This document shows positions 1 through 11,150 of a stretch of DNA of 40,140 nt, one piece after another. Position numbers and translations under genes: made by a program. This DNA comes from Xanthoparmelia taractica. Its lineage: Eukaryota; Ascomycota; Lecanoromycetes; Lecanorales; Parmeliaceae. Position 1 is the stretch's first letter; every line of letters starts with the position of its first letter. The stretch spans positions 1 through 40,140 of the forward strand of contig JANQBS010000321.1 in NCBI GenBank assembly GCA_033085395.1, written 5' to 3'. The notes below the pieces were generated by a model. It did not search any database. It worked only from the letters and a program-made list of their open reading frames with translations, and was not told the DNA's origin.

Positions 1-911
1 AAGTCAAATGGTTTTAGGTCGATTTTTAGTAGCCTGGAGATGGTTTTAACTTAAAGCGATTTGACTCTAGTAGATAGGAGCGAAACAGCTCGTCACAGTT
101 AAAGACATTCCCTGAAGCATGTTTACAACGAAAGGACGATCCATAGATCTTGATGATATAGCATGTTTCGATAGTATGCAATCGTCTTTCAAAGGATGAT
201 ATCTCTCCCTTCCTATAAATATGGAAAGCACTGGGCTGAACAGATCCTAAAAAGTTTTATCAGCCTGTTAGGGAGTATTTTCGAGAAAATTGATCTCACA
301 TGTTTGTCAACACTCAGTGGTCTATAAACGAGATAGGCTCTATACATCCCAATCAAGCCTTACTTTAGTTTCTTAATACGCCTGTGAATTGGGCTCCTGT
401 ACATGAGTCATTGCGCCATAAATACAGGCAAGCCTAATTGCATGGTCCTCAACTCTACCATGTCGGTCCAAGCGGTTCTCACGGCCGGAGGCGATGCCAA
501 CTGCCATAATCTGTCGAGGGAGGTATTCGCGGAGCGGTGATGGGCTGCGAAGGACGCTATAATTATTGTGTCGCCTTTTAAAAATTACGGGGACCTGAGG
601 GTGGCGGCGAACATACTGATGGTCTTTCCCATCTCGTTTCTCTGTCAGCTCCTTCGACGTCGCTCTCACGCTGGTGCTTTTGAGCTAACCGAGTAAGGTC
701 ATATTGCATTTTCTGTGTTATGTTTAGCGCATTTCTCAAAACCTAGCATTGTGAAGACAATGCGGATAGCTACAAATTCTGCGTTTTCCGGGCGTATGTG
801 CATTTTAAGATTGACTAGTCTACTGTGAAAAAGGCACACGACGCTTCAGAGACGAGGACAAACGACTTGTCTTAAGGACCTCTCGATTCCGCAGCAAATT
901 TTCCCACGCCA
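1..911. other. Left-edge non-coding stretch
   Basis: No gene supported. A 98-codon open frame lies on the minus strand at 373-669 but shows no recognisable domain, signal peptide or splice partner. The sequence is AT-leaning and looks like the region downstream of the transporter that ends at 912. Confidence 0.5.
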
Positions 912-2955
912 TTAGTCTCTCGCCGGCACCCCATCATGTTCAGCATGAACCTTGGTGCCTGGCTCCCTGGTCTTCGTGATCCCAAACCTCTCGTTCAGAA
1001 AGATGGCGTCCATATCTTCAAGGCTTCGTCCTGCAGTCTCTGGATAGAACAGCCAAGTAACAGGTACGAATATTGCGTTCAGGATAGCCCAAAGGATATA
1101 CAGTCGATATCCAAAGCTATCAATAGCCTGCGGGGTGATGTATACGATGACAAAATTTGAGAGCCAGTGTGAGGCTGCACCAAGAGCAACGCCCTTGTTA
1201 CGCGTGCGAAGCGGCATGATCTCGGAAGCATACATCCACGAGACCGGCAGAATTCCGAGGGAAAAGAAATCAAAGAACAGGAATGTGAAGGCTACGAAGA
1301 CCCATTGAGACTAGTCAAACGGCAATTGTCAGTGTAGAGTACTTCCCAAGGTGCCTAAGAAGGGAAGGTTGAAGGACCCACGGTCGTAGTCTTCATAGCC
1401 AACATGGAAGAAATCATGATCATGCAGAAGCAACAAGCGGCTGAGCTTGATATCAACATCTTTCGACGGCCAAGTCGCTCTATGAAAAAGTAGGGTCTAG
1501 GACTGTCAGCAATAATAAACACTTCCGGAGCGGATGGACTGACAGCCAGGAAACACAGAAATATTGGATTCCCAATACGCCTGAGATTATGAGTGAGAGC
1601 AGTGTGGACAGGCCGATGTTGCGCTCGAATGTTATAGGCAAGAAATAGGCCAGTGAGTTTATGCCACACCATTGGTTCATCCTGGCATAGCGAGTTTAGC
1701 AAACTGCTACGCTCGCCTCTAGGCTGGGGGGGTGTACAAATATGGACCAGCCCCTAGAAGCACACGGCTAATGTTCCTACTCTTACCCTCTGTAAATACC
1801 TCGGCCCACGAAGCCGAGCCTAGCAGAAGCTCCTGCTGCACAGACGCCTTGACTTCATCTCGCTGGCGGACAACACTTGGGTGCGCGATGTTCACGCCTT
1901 TGCCTTCCAGTCTGGCGAAGACGTTCACAGCTTCGTCTAACCTGTCATGTTGAGCAAGCCAGCGAGGTGACTCTGGAAGGAATGGCAGAGCGACGAGAAT
2001 GACGATTAGGAATACGCCTTGAAAGGCGATTGGCCATCTCCATGCGAAAGAGGAAGGCTCAGCCTGGCTGCTAGCTAGTCCCATGAACGTGCTCAGCGGA
2101 TGACCAAAAGCGATCAGCGCACTCTGGATTATGAGAAGCGCCTTGCTGCTTAATCAGCGAGAGCTCGTATGAACGACTGCGCGTAAAACCTTACTCCTCG
2201 GTTATGGCTCTTAAAGCTCTCGGCCTGCCAGACTGGCACGTTGACCGTATTGATACCATTGCCAATTCCTGTCACGATTCTTGCAATGATCAATTGCACG
2301 CTTTCCGCTGCAGTTGTCTGCAGAATGGTTCCGAATACCATGATCCAGCATCCCCTCGTGATACTACCTTTACGACCATAACGGTCGGCTGTCAGGAATG
2401 CTACGATTGCGCCTACGAAACAGCCGAGGTCGTATATGGCCGCGATAATGCCTTCAAGCTTGGCGCTTGGATTGTCAAAGTCGACGCGAAAAGAGGGCAG
2501 GCCAATCACGGCACCTAGGACACCCTGATCATAGCCAAAGAGCTTGATGTAGTAAATCAGTCAGTCTCAAGGTAGACCGCGAGCTTCCGAAGCATACAAA
2601 ACACGCGCCATAGAATCTCAATGATGGCAAAAGCCCAAGCAGATGTCGTGGCTTAGAAATAAGTACAGAACTCGGTAATACGCTCCCAGCACACAGAAGA
2701 AAAGTGAAAGAGTAATGCCTACAAGGAATGCTGTTCCACACACCGCAGCTATCGCTCCTCGAAGGGTAGACCCTGTCAATAGCCCTTGCACCACACTTAG
2801 CAACAAGTGTCACAAGGATAAGGCGACTTAGAGAGTCAGGGTTTGGGCGAGTGTAGCAACATACCATGGGCCGGAGATTCAGATGAATTTTCAAGGTCGG
2901 ACAGCGGAGTGTAGTTGGATGAAGACGTCCCGCTAGCAAAAAGGCCATTGAGCAT
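912..2955 (-). CDS. MFS sugar transporter, 7 exons
   Basis: Predicted 518-residue sugar/H+ symporter of the major facilitator superfamily in the plasma membrane. Exons on the minus strand: 2955-2865, 2784-2723, 2542-2195, 2141-1738, 1681-1544, 1496-1382 and 1310-912; all phases close and the total is 519 codons including the stop. Family motifs seen in order are GYDQGVLG, DRYGRKG, PESPRWL, ERLGRRK and PETAGRSLEDMD. Introns are 47 to 180 nt; intron 5 uses GTCAGT and intron 6 GTGGGT as donors, so these two are the weakest joins. At first sight the frames look shattered, but each break coincides with a plausible GT-AG intron that restores the conserved transporter sequence. The start at 2955 is the first ATG before the Ser/Thr-rich cytosolic N-terminus. 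Substrate cannot be told; hexoses or other sugars are typical. Confidence 0.85.
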
Positions 2956-3812
2956 GATCAATGGGGTCTGCTTTCGCTTGCCTGGCAGTGTTGTCTCTTC
3001 CGTTCTCCAGAACATGAACGACGGATGTCTCAGACTAGCCTAGGCTTGATTGAGTCAGGATATGTTGATTACGATGGAGTGATCCTCTTGGTTCATTTCT
3101 TCGCATAAACTTACCTAGACCGCACGTCTGCTGAATGGCCCCGAGAACATGAACAGAGCTGCCATATTTTGTCCAGAGTGATATTACTTTTGAATAGCTA
3201 ACTTCTTATGTGAGGAGAAACGTTCTGCAGCGAATGTTATAGAGTATCAAGCTGGATCAGAGATACCTTACACACCAAAGGAACGCGCCGATAAACGCCA
3301 GATAACGCCTCAACCCGTATGCGGTTAGTGCAGGCCTTGGCACGTATGACGTCACTTATCTTGACTTGAAATCAGATTTGCTGAATCTGCTGGATAATAT
3401 TCTTTGGATACGAGTAACCAGAAGGTCATCGATCAATAATGTATCACTTTGAGCGCTGTACTCTTCTTGTCACTTCCTTTGCTTCTCCTTCTTCCTCTTC
3501 TTGTTCTAATTGTCCTAAATCTACCCATTGTTCTCGGGATTTTATAAAGTCCTCGGCGAGCAGATTTCCACAGCGTCAAACGAGCTCATGCATTGATCTT
3601 TCCGCTCATTGCACACTAGGGAATATCGAGCTTGGGCTATTGGTCTTGTGTAATCGCCATGTTCTGCTTCGTAGCACTCTCTGCTGCTCGTCTGCTGTTG
3701 ACAGAAAATCCAGGCTTGCCAAGATTCAACAAAACAGCTAATCCTTCTCCCTGCATATCGCTTCTCTGGGTTGTAGCTCATCAATGCTTCTGATCCGCCG
3801 CAATCCCTGCTC
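2956..3812. other. Intergenic region, pyrimidine-rich tract
   Basis: Lies between the divergent start of the transporter and the end of the RRM gene. It has a CT-rich run around 3466-3515. An open frame of about 100 codons at 3439-3741 overlaps this run and has no recognisable feature, so I do not call it a gene. Confidence 0.45.
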
Positions 3813-4715
3813 CTAGCAGCTTTCCGTCACAATATTCAGCTCCCCACTTGTGAACGGCTTTTTAATCATCCCTCCGTCCAGCTCTGGCCCTTGCCCTGCG
3901 AATGCGTTGTGCCCCCTCTCCAGCGGAACGCGATTGGCCCCCATTATCAATCTGCGCTCAGCCACATCTGCTCCACCGTATTCGCCTTCACGCCGCACGA
4001 TGACTGGCCCACTCGAAGACCTTCCGGCATCAATTCCAAAATGACCCTCCATCTCGGCAACCTGCATTTCTTCCCCTGGTGTCGGCGGTCTCTCTTCCAA
4101 TATTGTCCCAGCCTCCGCACTCCATCCATGTAACCCCGCTTCGGTCTCCCTTGCTCTGTTCTTTGCGAACTCGTTGACGGCTTCCTGGTAGTCCCCTGTC
4201 TGCGCAAGAAACCGCCGCAGCTTCTCTTTCTCGACAGGATTCGTTTGGTAGCTCATGAGCAGATGGTAGGAATCGCAAGGTGGCGTCTGCTCTCGTGCGG
4301 GCCTGGTCGCTCCGGATGCCTTCGCCTGTGGAATTGGATCTGCTTTGTCTGGAACATCTGTGTGTGAATGGTGTTTTGGCTGAGAATCTTCCTTCTCAGC
4401 AGCAACAGCCTTGGAGCGTTTCCTCCTAAACTGCACATGCAACGTTCGCCCGCTCACCCTATAGTTATGCAGGTCCTGGATGACGCGCCGAGACTCGCCC
4501 GTCGAAGCAAAAGTTGCAAAAGCCATACCGCGAAAGACGCTATAATCGTCGTAGAGGCATTTCAGATCGCTCGGTAAAGGAAGCTTCCTTTGGCTAATGA
4601 AGCGTAGCACATGATCAGGCTTCCAGTCGAGGGGAATGTACTTGATCATAACTGCCGTTGGTATAATCTCCCGACCGATATTGTTCGCATATTCCCTGGG
4701 GTGAGTATGGGCCAT
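3813..4715 (-). CDS. RRM RNA-binding protein (Pin4/Cip2-like)
   Basis: Single-exon gene of 300 residues. The frame extends 27 codons upstream only to a GTG; I chose the first ATG at 4715, which opens MAHTHPREYANN. An RNA recognition motif occupies roughly residues 15-95: the RNP2-like stretch is AVMIKYIPL and the RNP1-like stretch is FRGMAFATF. The opening EIIPTAVMIKYIP and the PLPSDLK segment recall the fungal Pin4/Cip2 post-transcriptional regulators. A central segment (SYQTNPVEKEKLRRFLAQTG) and an acidic, low-complexity C-terminal half follow. It probably binds mRNA, but partner and role are not shown. Compared with typical Pin4 proteins it is short, so it may be a lineage-specific paralogue. 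Confidence 0.75.
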   Translation of the reverse strand: MAHTHPREYANNIGREIIPTAVMIKYIPLDWKPDHVLRFISQRKLPLPSDLKCLYDDYSVFRGMAFATFASTGESRRVIQDLHNYRVSGRTLHVQFRRKRSKAVAAEKEDSQPKHHSHTDVPDKADPIPQAKASGATRPAREQTPPCDSYHLLMSYQTNPVEKEKLRRFLAQTGDYQEAVNEFAKNRARETEAGLHGWSAEAGTILEERPPTPGEEMQVAEMEGHFGIDAGRSSSGPVIVRREGEYGGADVAERRLIMGANRVPLERGHNAFAGQGPELDGGMIKKPFTSGELNIVTESC

Positions 4716-5152
4716 CTTGTTTAACTTTGAGATCGTGTGGCTTCTGAATAGCAGTGTGATACAAGGAATGCTTAGATATTGGCAGTGCCAAGACACTAGA
4801 GCGAACTAGCGGGCTGATGCTTCAGCACATCACGAGATATCACAGCAAAATGTGTTATCAGTATCTTGCCTCTGCTGCCCAGTCAAATCTTGACCACGGC
4901 GCAGTGAAAGAGTTAGGTATGTCACAAGTTATGCTAAATGGCCAGCAAGTCATTCGGCTTTTCTGCCGATAACACTTCGCCTCACAACAATCACAGACCT
5001 TGGACTTTGGAAGACTGGAGAAGCCAAGCGGTAGCCAGATGTAACCTCGTAGCTGGATCTTGAAGCTTTTCTCATTTCTAATATGCAAGTTCTAGTCTGT
5101 GCGTTCAATCTTAGCTCCTGAACTTTTTGGTCCATGCAAAACAGGCAGGGTA
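4716..5152. other. Short intergenic region
   Basis: Separates the RRM gene start from the end of the broken monooxygenase. Nothing recognised; small open frames near 4858-5135 lack any domain. Confidence 0.4.
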
Positions 5153-6586
5153 TCAGGCCTCCAGCGCATTGTTCTCTAACTCTGTCTTCAGATGTCCAGA
5201 CAAAACTTGCTTGGCATGCTCTACTGCGTCATAAGAAGGAAGAAAGCTCATATAATCACGCACGAACACGTGAGTTTCCAGCCCCTCTGCAATATCCCTC
5301 GAGGCTTCCCTGACTCTTGACACGCGTGGTCTTCGAATTTCCTCGTACAATTTTAGACGGCGTGAACTCCACCAACTTGTATCTCGGGCGAGAGCAGAGT
5401 CGAGAGCGTTATGCCATCTTCGATCGCCATTGATGCGCCAGAGAAACCGAAGGGCAAGACGGGATGGCAGGCCTCTCCGAGAAGGGTAGTGTGATTGAGA
5501 CTCCAGCTGGGGTGTTCGTCCATATCTTGTAGCTGCCATACTCTGAAGCCCTCAGGGTCGGCGAGTGAGAAGAGTCGTTTGGCAATAGGATCAAAATCAC
5601 TGTAGATGCTAAGAGCCTGCTCGAAATATAATTTTTTGGTTACATGCTGCAGGCCAAAATGTCAACTTTTAACATTTCAGAGGGGGATATGGTGTAAGAA
5701 TCTGCATACCAACAGCAGTGGCAGAATTGCCCTCGGAGGTCTGCCGGTCGGAAAGACTGCTTGGATAAGTACAGGTGATGTTGAACTGCCGGTCATAGTC
5801 GACCGGATACACAAGAATCCGCTTGTCGTTTCCCTTCCATGAGAAAATGTGTACATTATCTTCAACAGCAGCGGACGCAAAACTGTCGCTCTGCACGATG
5901 GATTTTGGGAGCATGAATCGAATCGCGCTTTGGCCAGTCGAGGGTTTTGGAATATATTTCTTACTATCGAGGACATGAGGTCCGACGATGGACTAAGGAG
6001 CGGACGAATGGTCAATCACAAGGCACTAGGGTCCAGAAAGAAGCATCACCTACGTGCAGACCGTCCGCGCCAATAACCAAGTCTGCGGAAACTCTTTCTC
6101 CATCCGCCAGCAATACTGATGTTCCTCCTACGTCCACGGACTCCACTTTCACACCGGAACTCACCTTTACACCCCTTTCAAGCGCAGCCTGCATCAACTG
6201 TTGATGTAACTGCGGCTGCAGGAGAGTCAGAAAGATCGACTGGGTTGGGAAGATTATCAAAGCAGAAATACCCGATAGGCAAACACCGATGTTCCACGAT
6301 CGGCCTTTTCAACACCGCTGTTCTCCTTGAAGTTGAACACAACCTTGCCATGAGCATTGAACATGTGCGTAAAGTTGGCAGCAACAGCTCCACCGGCGAT
6401 GGTATCGAACACTAGGAATTTCAAGCATCGGTCAGAATTTGCTGTGATACGAAAGGCGTAGCCAATCTCGGTGGTGGAAGATAGGCGCTCGTAGACGGTG
6501 ACATGGTGTCCGTTTCGCGCAAGCCCGATCGTTGCTGCTAGGCCTCATATTCCGGCTCCAACGATGACTATTCCGAGTGGCGCCAT
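5153..6586 (-). pseudogene. FAD-dependent monooxygenase, broken
   Basis: Remnant of a salicylate-hydroxylase-type flavoprotein monooxygenase (FAD_binding_3). It starts at 6586 with MAPLGIVIVGAGI, and the next codon, in the middle of the GxGxxG dinucleotide-binding motif, is TGA (6545-6547) where Gly is expected. Downstream, sequence resembling the family continues: ARNGHHVTVYERL, ADLVIGADGLH (DG motif), the GEACHPVLPFGFSGASMAIEDG block (GD motif, changed to GE) and RLKLYEEIRRP near the end. Introns of about 56, 60 and 63 nt are readable. Two further breaks follow: an extra A in an A6 run near 5631-5636, and a one-base loss near 5355 just before RLKLYEEI. Three independent lesions make a functional product very unlikely. 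The family often acts in secondary metabolism. Confidence 0.85.
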
Positions 6587-7458
6587 CGCTAGGGATAGGT
6601 AACTAATAAAAACTAGGAGATGGAGAATGAGTGAAGTCTGGGGGAATGCTTGGCTTATGTCCTTAGCGCCGTTCAAAATCCCCGAGAACGACGTCAAAAA
6701 GGTCCGAGTTACTTGAAGGAAGGAGACCTATAAGTGTTTAAATAGCCCGCCCCCCTTCTCGATAAGGCAGGTAAGAGATTGTTATTTGATCCTAGCACGA
6801 CCACAAAGCTCAAGTCACTATAATAAGCTCTGTATCACTGCGCATGCGAATAAATTAGGTTCTCTTCAAGTTGGTGTTGCGATGCACCCTGCATGAATCA
6901 CTGTTCATCATGTCACGCTTGGCTGAAGCCTACCTGCGGTCTCTGGCCTGTCTATCCGATGATCGTCTAGTATGCTATAGTTGGGGTGAAGTACTTGTTC
7001 TACTGTAACGTTTGTTCGACACCGCCAGAAGAGAACACTGGAGGCGTCTCGTTTTGGTGTCCTGGTTCTTGTATCATGCTTGTATCATCGCGTCACCTTT
7101 CGGAGATGGAACTGGCACATTGATGGAAATATTTTCAAAGATCGCAGGTTACGAACTCTGATCAAGGTCAGATCAAGAAGAAAAAAAAACTGGTCCTTGA
7201 AGCGACTAAGTTGGTCTACTTCGTCAAGTCATATTTTTTAAACTTAGGCCTGTATGGTTGAATTGACGACAAGACTAGTAGGAGCTTCTCTTACACTGAC
7301 TACAAGCAGAAAAGCCATTATCACGAGAGATAAATGTTCCTTGAAAGATTCTGACCAGATCGAATTGGTGGGGAAATCTAATCGTTTCTTGGCTAGCTCT
7401 CCTAAGTTTGCTACTATTCAGAAGAAACCTCGACTACTCTCAATAGGATATCCCAGGG
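6587..7458. other. Intergenic region
   Basis: Nothing recognised. It includes the former promoter side of the broken monooxygenase and an A-rich run around 7179-7189. A 75-codon frame at 7254-7481 overlaps the end of the RING gene and has no family features. Confidence 0.45.
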
Positions 7459-8019
7459 CTACCAACAGAAGCGGGCTATAAGCGCCACACTAGATGTCAG
7501 CACAATTAACAAAGACAAGTCGAACCACAATTCGAATATCACCCTCCTCCCGCTTAATAAGCGAGTTACCCTATCAAGCTTCCTGGCCAACAACACGCAG
7601 AAAAGTGCACCTGTCGCAATCTGGCACTCTGGAAACTGCTCAGCAATGTAGCTCATGGTCCCGGCCCAATAGAAAAGTCCTGCGTCTCGGGGTCCGCCGT
7701 GATAGTCTCTCAGATCTGCTTGAACTTGCGTCAAAAGAGCCGATGACCAGTAGCGCATCGCACTGGTGCGGGAATGCAGACTCGGTGGAAGCAACTGAGC
7801 GCGGCAACTAGGACAGCCGTTATGACGCCCTGTAGGTGTTGTGCCCCGCGCCCAAGCAATGACACATTCTTCGCCAAACACATGTCCGCAAGGTAGTTTT
7901 ACGGGCAGGTCCCCGTCGTCACAGTCATTCCAACATATGCCGCATAGTGGATTTTGCTGGAGCAGGTCGGCTGATGGTGCCATGAAGCGTTGCTGTAGGG
8001 TTTCAATCGCTTTATCCAT
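7459..8019 (-). CDS. RING-finger protein with C-terminal membrane segment
   Basis: Intronless, 186 residues. The N-terminal RING has C26-x2-C29, C44-x-H46, C52 and C69-x2-C72, with Gly49 at the place where RING-H2 proteins often have a second His, so the metal site is slightly atypical. RING domains usually serve as E3 ubiquitin ligases by recruiting an E2 enzyme. The last 30 or so residues are strongly hydrophobic (LWFDLSLLIVLTSSVALIA) and fit one membrane anchor; a weaker hydrophobic stretch lies near residues 130-147 (IATGALFCVLLA). Start is the ATG at 8019, the first in frame. The target is unknown. The neighbour on the left is a dead monooxygenase and gives no functional hint. Confidence 0.8.
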   Translation of the reverse strand: MDKAIETLQQRFMAPSADLLQQNPLCGICWNDCDDGDLPVKLPCGHVFGEECVIAWARGTTPTGRHNGCPSCRAQLLPPSLHSRTSAMRYWSSALLTQVQADLRDYHGGPRDAGLFYWAGTMSYIAEQFPECQIATGALFCVLLARKLDRVTRLLSGRRVIFELWFDLSLLIVLTSSVALIARFCW

Positions 8020-9697
8020 GGTTTCAATTTATTGATGACCGTAAAAATCTGAGTGTCCTGTCAGCAATCAAACAGGGCACATGTTGAAGCTAGACAATTT
8101 ACTCTTCCTTGAGGAGTCCACTGAGAGTCCTTACCACTTGATGCCAGTACGCCAACTCTGTCGGAATCTACCAGGTGTTGAGAGCCGTAATGTGGAAAGT
8201 TCCGCTAGATTCAGAGAAACTTCGTCTCAAAGGAAAAAGATGTATTCGTGTTGTGTCTGACGATCTGTGCACGAGAGAAGTCCAGTAAGTCAATCAAATG
8301 AGACTGTTAGGATTCCCTCTTGAAGTTTTTATTTTATCATAAAGATGTGTTAAGAGGCAGCTGTTGCTGCTGCCTAGACATTGGTGATGCATCATGGTGT
8401 TGACAAGGGGTGAGACCGAGCCGGTAGCCAAGATGCTAGTATCAATTCTCTACCATCTCGGCAACATGCAGTAATATTCATGAGTGTTTGAAAAGTCCCT
8501 TCCGGCAGTTGTTGGGTTTTGTAGTTCCTCAGATGCACTAATAGTACAAAATTGGTATACCAAGAAAAAAGAGGTTCGAAGTATCCTTCAGTGCTTCAAG
8601 CGATGAAGAGCGTGGGATCAGCAAGATCCATATAAAACGAGTTTCCTAAGATGGATTCAGCGTGGTAGGCCCTACGGTGACCACTCCAAACTTGGCAGTA
8701 CAGTACTGCATGGTGCATCAAGGTTATGCGAGTTTTCAACGGCTGCAGATCGGCGGAAATAGGACCACAAAAGGTCCTAGACCGCGGCTACGAAAGACAA
8801 ACCGTGCGAAACGATCGAGCCTACAGTATATGCAGGATGAAAAGAAGCTGCTGAGTCGTGGTAAACCAAATACCAGTCCCGGAACGCCGCGGTGACAACT
8901 TGGGCGATGGACAGAATAACGGTTCCAGCGGCGTCTTTTTCTTCCAAGCGCTCGCATAGGGAACTCGGGCTTTCTATATCAGTTGGAGAAAAGTAGAAGG
9001 AGGTGTTATCCTCACTGGCTTGACCTCCTGCGCCAAGATCGTCAAAACATCGCAAATGATTGAGTCCACTCCGAAATAAACAGTTCGCGCAGCAACTCAG
9101 GATTTGCGATTCAACATCCACTAGATAGGTGCACTTGCCAAGTCTTCGAAACCCCTTATCCTGACTTGATTCAATGATGGTAGTATCTATTTCCCTCCAC
9201 TGTTAGCCGGCCATTACCAGATCCAAAACACACCTGATGAGCCGTTGATGGAGAATAGCTTCCCAGAGTCTATCGGGCTACCGTGTTTTTCCTTTCGATG
9301 TATATGACCGCGTTCCATCTAGACATTCGGCGTTAGATTTTCAGTGGCAGAAGTGTACATCGTCAATTGCCGAAAGTCAATCTGGAGAAGGCCGTGGGCT
9401 TGAAGGCTGACGGGCGATCTATCCAAATCCACAGCCAATTTTAGCCATTTCGGACTTGCTGCATCGTCGATCAGGATTACTGAGGTCGGCTTCTTATGTA
9501 CACATATTTCTATAAGGGTCAGCACCAGCTGGAAATTGTGGGTAAGATTAGGTTTCGGTCTTGGAGCGTCATGAAAGCCAATGAGTCGTGCTGTTGCTTC
9601 ATGAGATACTCTGCTCTTTTATTCCTTCTTATTTTCGTCCTTCTGCATCCGACTACTTAACTATTTCAACCATCTTTCAGACTAGGTCCTTACAGTC
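8020..9697. other. Long intergenic region with one possible coding remnant
   Basis: Between the RING gene and the Pth11-like gene. Apart from the open stretch described separately at 8777-9202 I see nothing with gene-like features. Confidence 0.4.
8777..9202 (-). CDS. Possible partial hypothetical protein
   Basis: An open stretch of about 140 codons with no upstream ATG until 9121. It follows a possible acceptor (CTAACAG at 9201), so it could be a last exon. Visible features are a small Cys cluster (SCCANCLF) and an amphipathic, acidic middle part (SLCERLEEKDAAGT). A short frame starting at the ATG at 9318 (MERGHIHRKEK) could be an upstream exon, but the intervening intron would be only about 34 nt. 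I do not recognise a family. It could be chance, a lineage-specific gene or a decayed one. Confidence 0.25.
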   Translation of the reverse strand, partial: QWREIDTTIIESSQDKGFRRLGKCTYLVDVESQILSCCANCLFRSGLNHLRCFDDLGAGGQASEDNTSFYFSPTDIESPSSLCERLEEKDAAGTVILSIAQVVTAAFRDWYLVYHDSAASFHPAYTVGSIVSHGLSFVAAV

Positions 9698-11150
9698 ATG
9701 GACGGAAATCCGAATACTCTCACCTTTGCGCAGTCAAAAGAATACAAACACATGCCCGCGTTGCAACCACCTCCTGGTGTGATCCCAAATTTTGCGGCTG
9801 ACAATGAGCGCGCTGAGATTTACAAAATTCTGTGCTCTATCCTCCTGGGAATCCTTTTCATCTTCCTCTGCCTTCGCTTGTATGCCAAAATATGGATCAA
9901 GCGTAGTCCGGGCTTCGATGACCGTAAGTTCCCAATCATTCACTCGCTGATGATCTAAGGGCTGACGTGTCAAGTGGCCTGTGTTCTTGCCGTAGTGAGT
10001 CGGCCCTGTCCGGAGTGTGACAAATCTGACTCACAAGGTGCTCTAGATTGGTTTGAGTGCATGTTTTGGTTTGGGCGTCGCCAGTAACTATCGATCCTAA
10101 GCTAATGGGGCTCCTTAGTGACTGTGAATCGATCCAGTGGAACAACATGGAGTTGGCAAACATCAATGGAATGTACCAATATCCGAAATCCCTTTCGTAC
10201 TCAAAGTAAGCAAGTATGAAGGAAGTGCTTGGGGGCAATGGACCTTACACCTTGCAGTTCGGCAAATACAATACCATAATCTTACCGCCCACCATGCTTT
10301 GTCTGAAGCTGTCACTCCTGCTTCTATATCTTCGCATTTTTGCTCCCAATAACATCACCAGATGTCTGATCTATCTTGGAATAACCGTTTGCGCCGTCGC
10401 ATATACTGCCTTGTTGTTTCTCAACATATTTTCACACATTGACACAGTCATCGCTGCCAACAAAAGCCTTGGGGCTATAAAACTTGCTAGCGACATCTAT
10501 ATTTTATGCGCTCCAATCCCGACCGTGTCGAAACTTCAACTATCGACGAAAAAAAGAATCGGTGTGATGGTGATATTTGCGACAGGGTTCATGTACGTGG
10601 TGTTCTTTCTTTGATGGAATGCATGACATTGCTAACATTTGTATAGAGCTTGCGCATTAAGTGCCGTTGGCCTCGCTTTCAGATGTCAAGTCCATCAAAC
10701 AGAAGCGGATGCTCTGTACCTTTTAGCAGATACCATACTAGTCACGTGAGGGACTTATATCGTGGTCGATCCGGCTTTGGCTTTTTCGAGCAATCGCTGA
10801 CCTTACACAGCACCATTGAAGAAGAGATTGCCCTCATGTGCAGTTGCATGCCCTTCTTCCCAGCCATCGTGAACAACTCACCGTCACTCCAAAAGTTCAT
10901 CCATTCGGTTGCATCTGTCGGATCTGTATGGACTCTCAGACCTGGTCGCCATGGTTGTACAACGGACGCGGGAAGAAACTATCAAAAGCACCTCAGCCCT
11001 GATGGTTCTGTAGAAGATGGCTTAGAGCTCCACGGAAGGGAGAGCTTCACAGTAGTGGCGTTGCCCCATAGCCTGGAAAAGACACCACCCACAGAGTCGG
11101 TAGCTTTGCCGGCGGATGAGAGGCCCAAGTCCTCGTCTACGAGCATGTAG
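9698..11150 (+). CDS. SAT4/Pth11-like integral membrane protein, 7 exons
   Basis: Predicted 374-residue protein of the fungal rhodopsin-like (SAT4, formerly DUF3433-type/Pth11-related) family with seven hydrophobic helices. Exons: 9698-9923, 9975-9994, 10047-10083, 10138-10205, 10258-10592, 10647-10745 and 10811-11150; phases close to 375 codons including the stop. The family pattern is visible: an N-terminal PPPGVIPNF segment, first helix, charged loop with SPGFDD, HGVGKHQWNVP, then KLSLLLLYLRIF, a TEADALYLLADTILVT loop and EEEIALMCSCMPFFPA near the end, followed by a hydrophilic cytosolic tail. Exon 2 is only 20 nt and exon 3 only 37 nt, so automatic prediction may miss them. Members of this family include Pth11, a surface-sensing receptor in Magnaporthe, but most have no known ligand. 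Confidence 0.85.

Noticed and set aside
373..669. A 98-codon minus-strand frame as a gene.
   Set aside because: No domain, signal peptide, splice partner or convincing codon pattern.
912..2955. The left sugar transporter looked like a multiply frameshifted pseudogene.
   Set aside because: Each break coincides with a GT-AG intron; seven exons join in phase to a 518-residue protein with all sugar-porter motifs.
10593..10811. Apparent frameshift near the end of the Pth11-like gene.
   Set aside because: Two short introns (10593-10646 and 10746-10810) restore the family pattern and close all phases.
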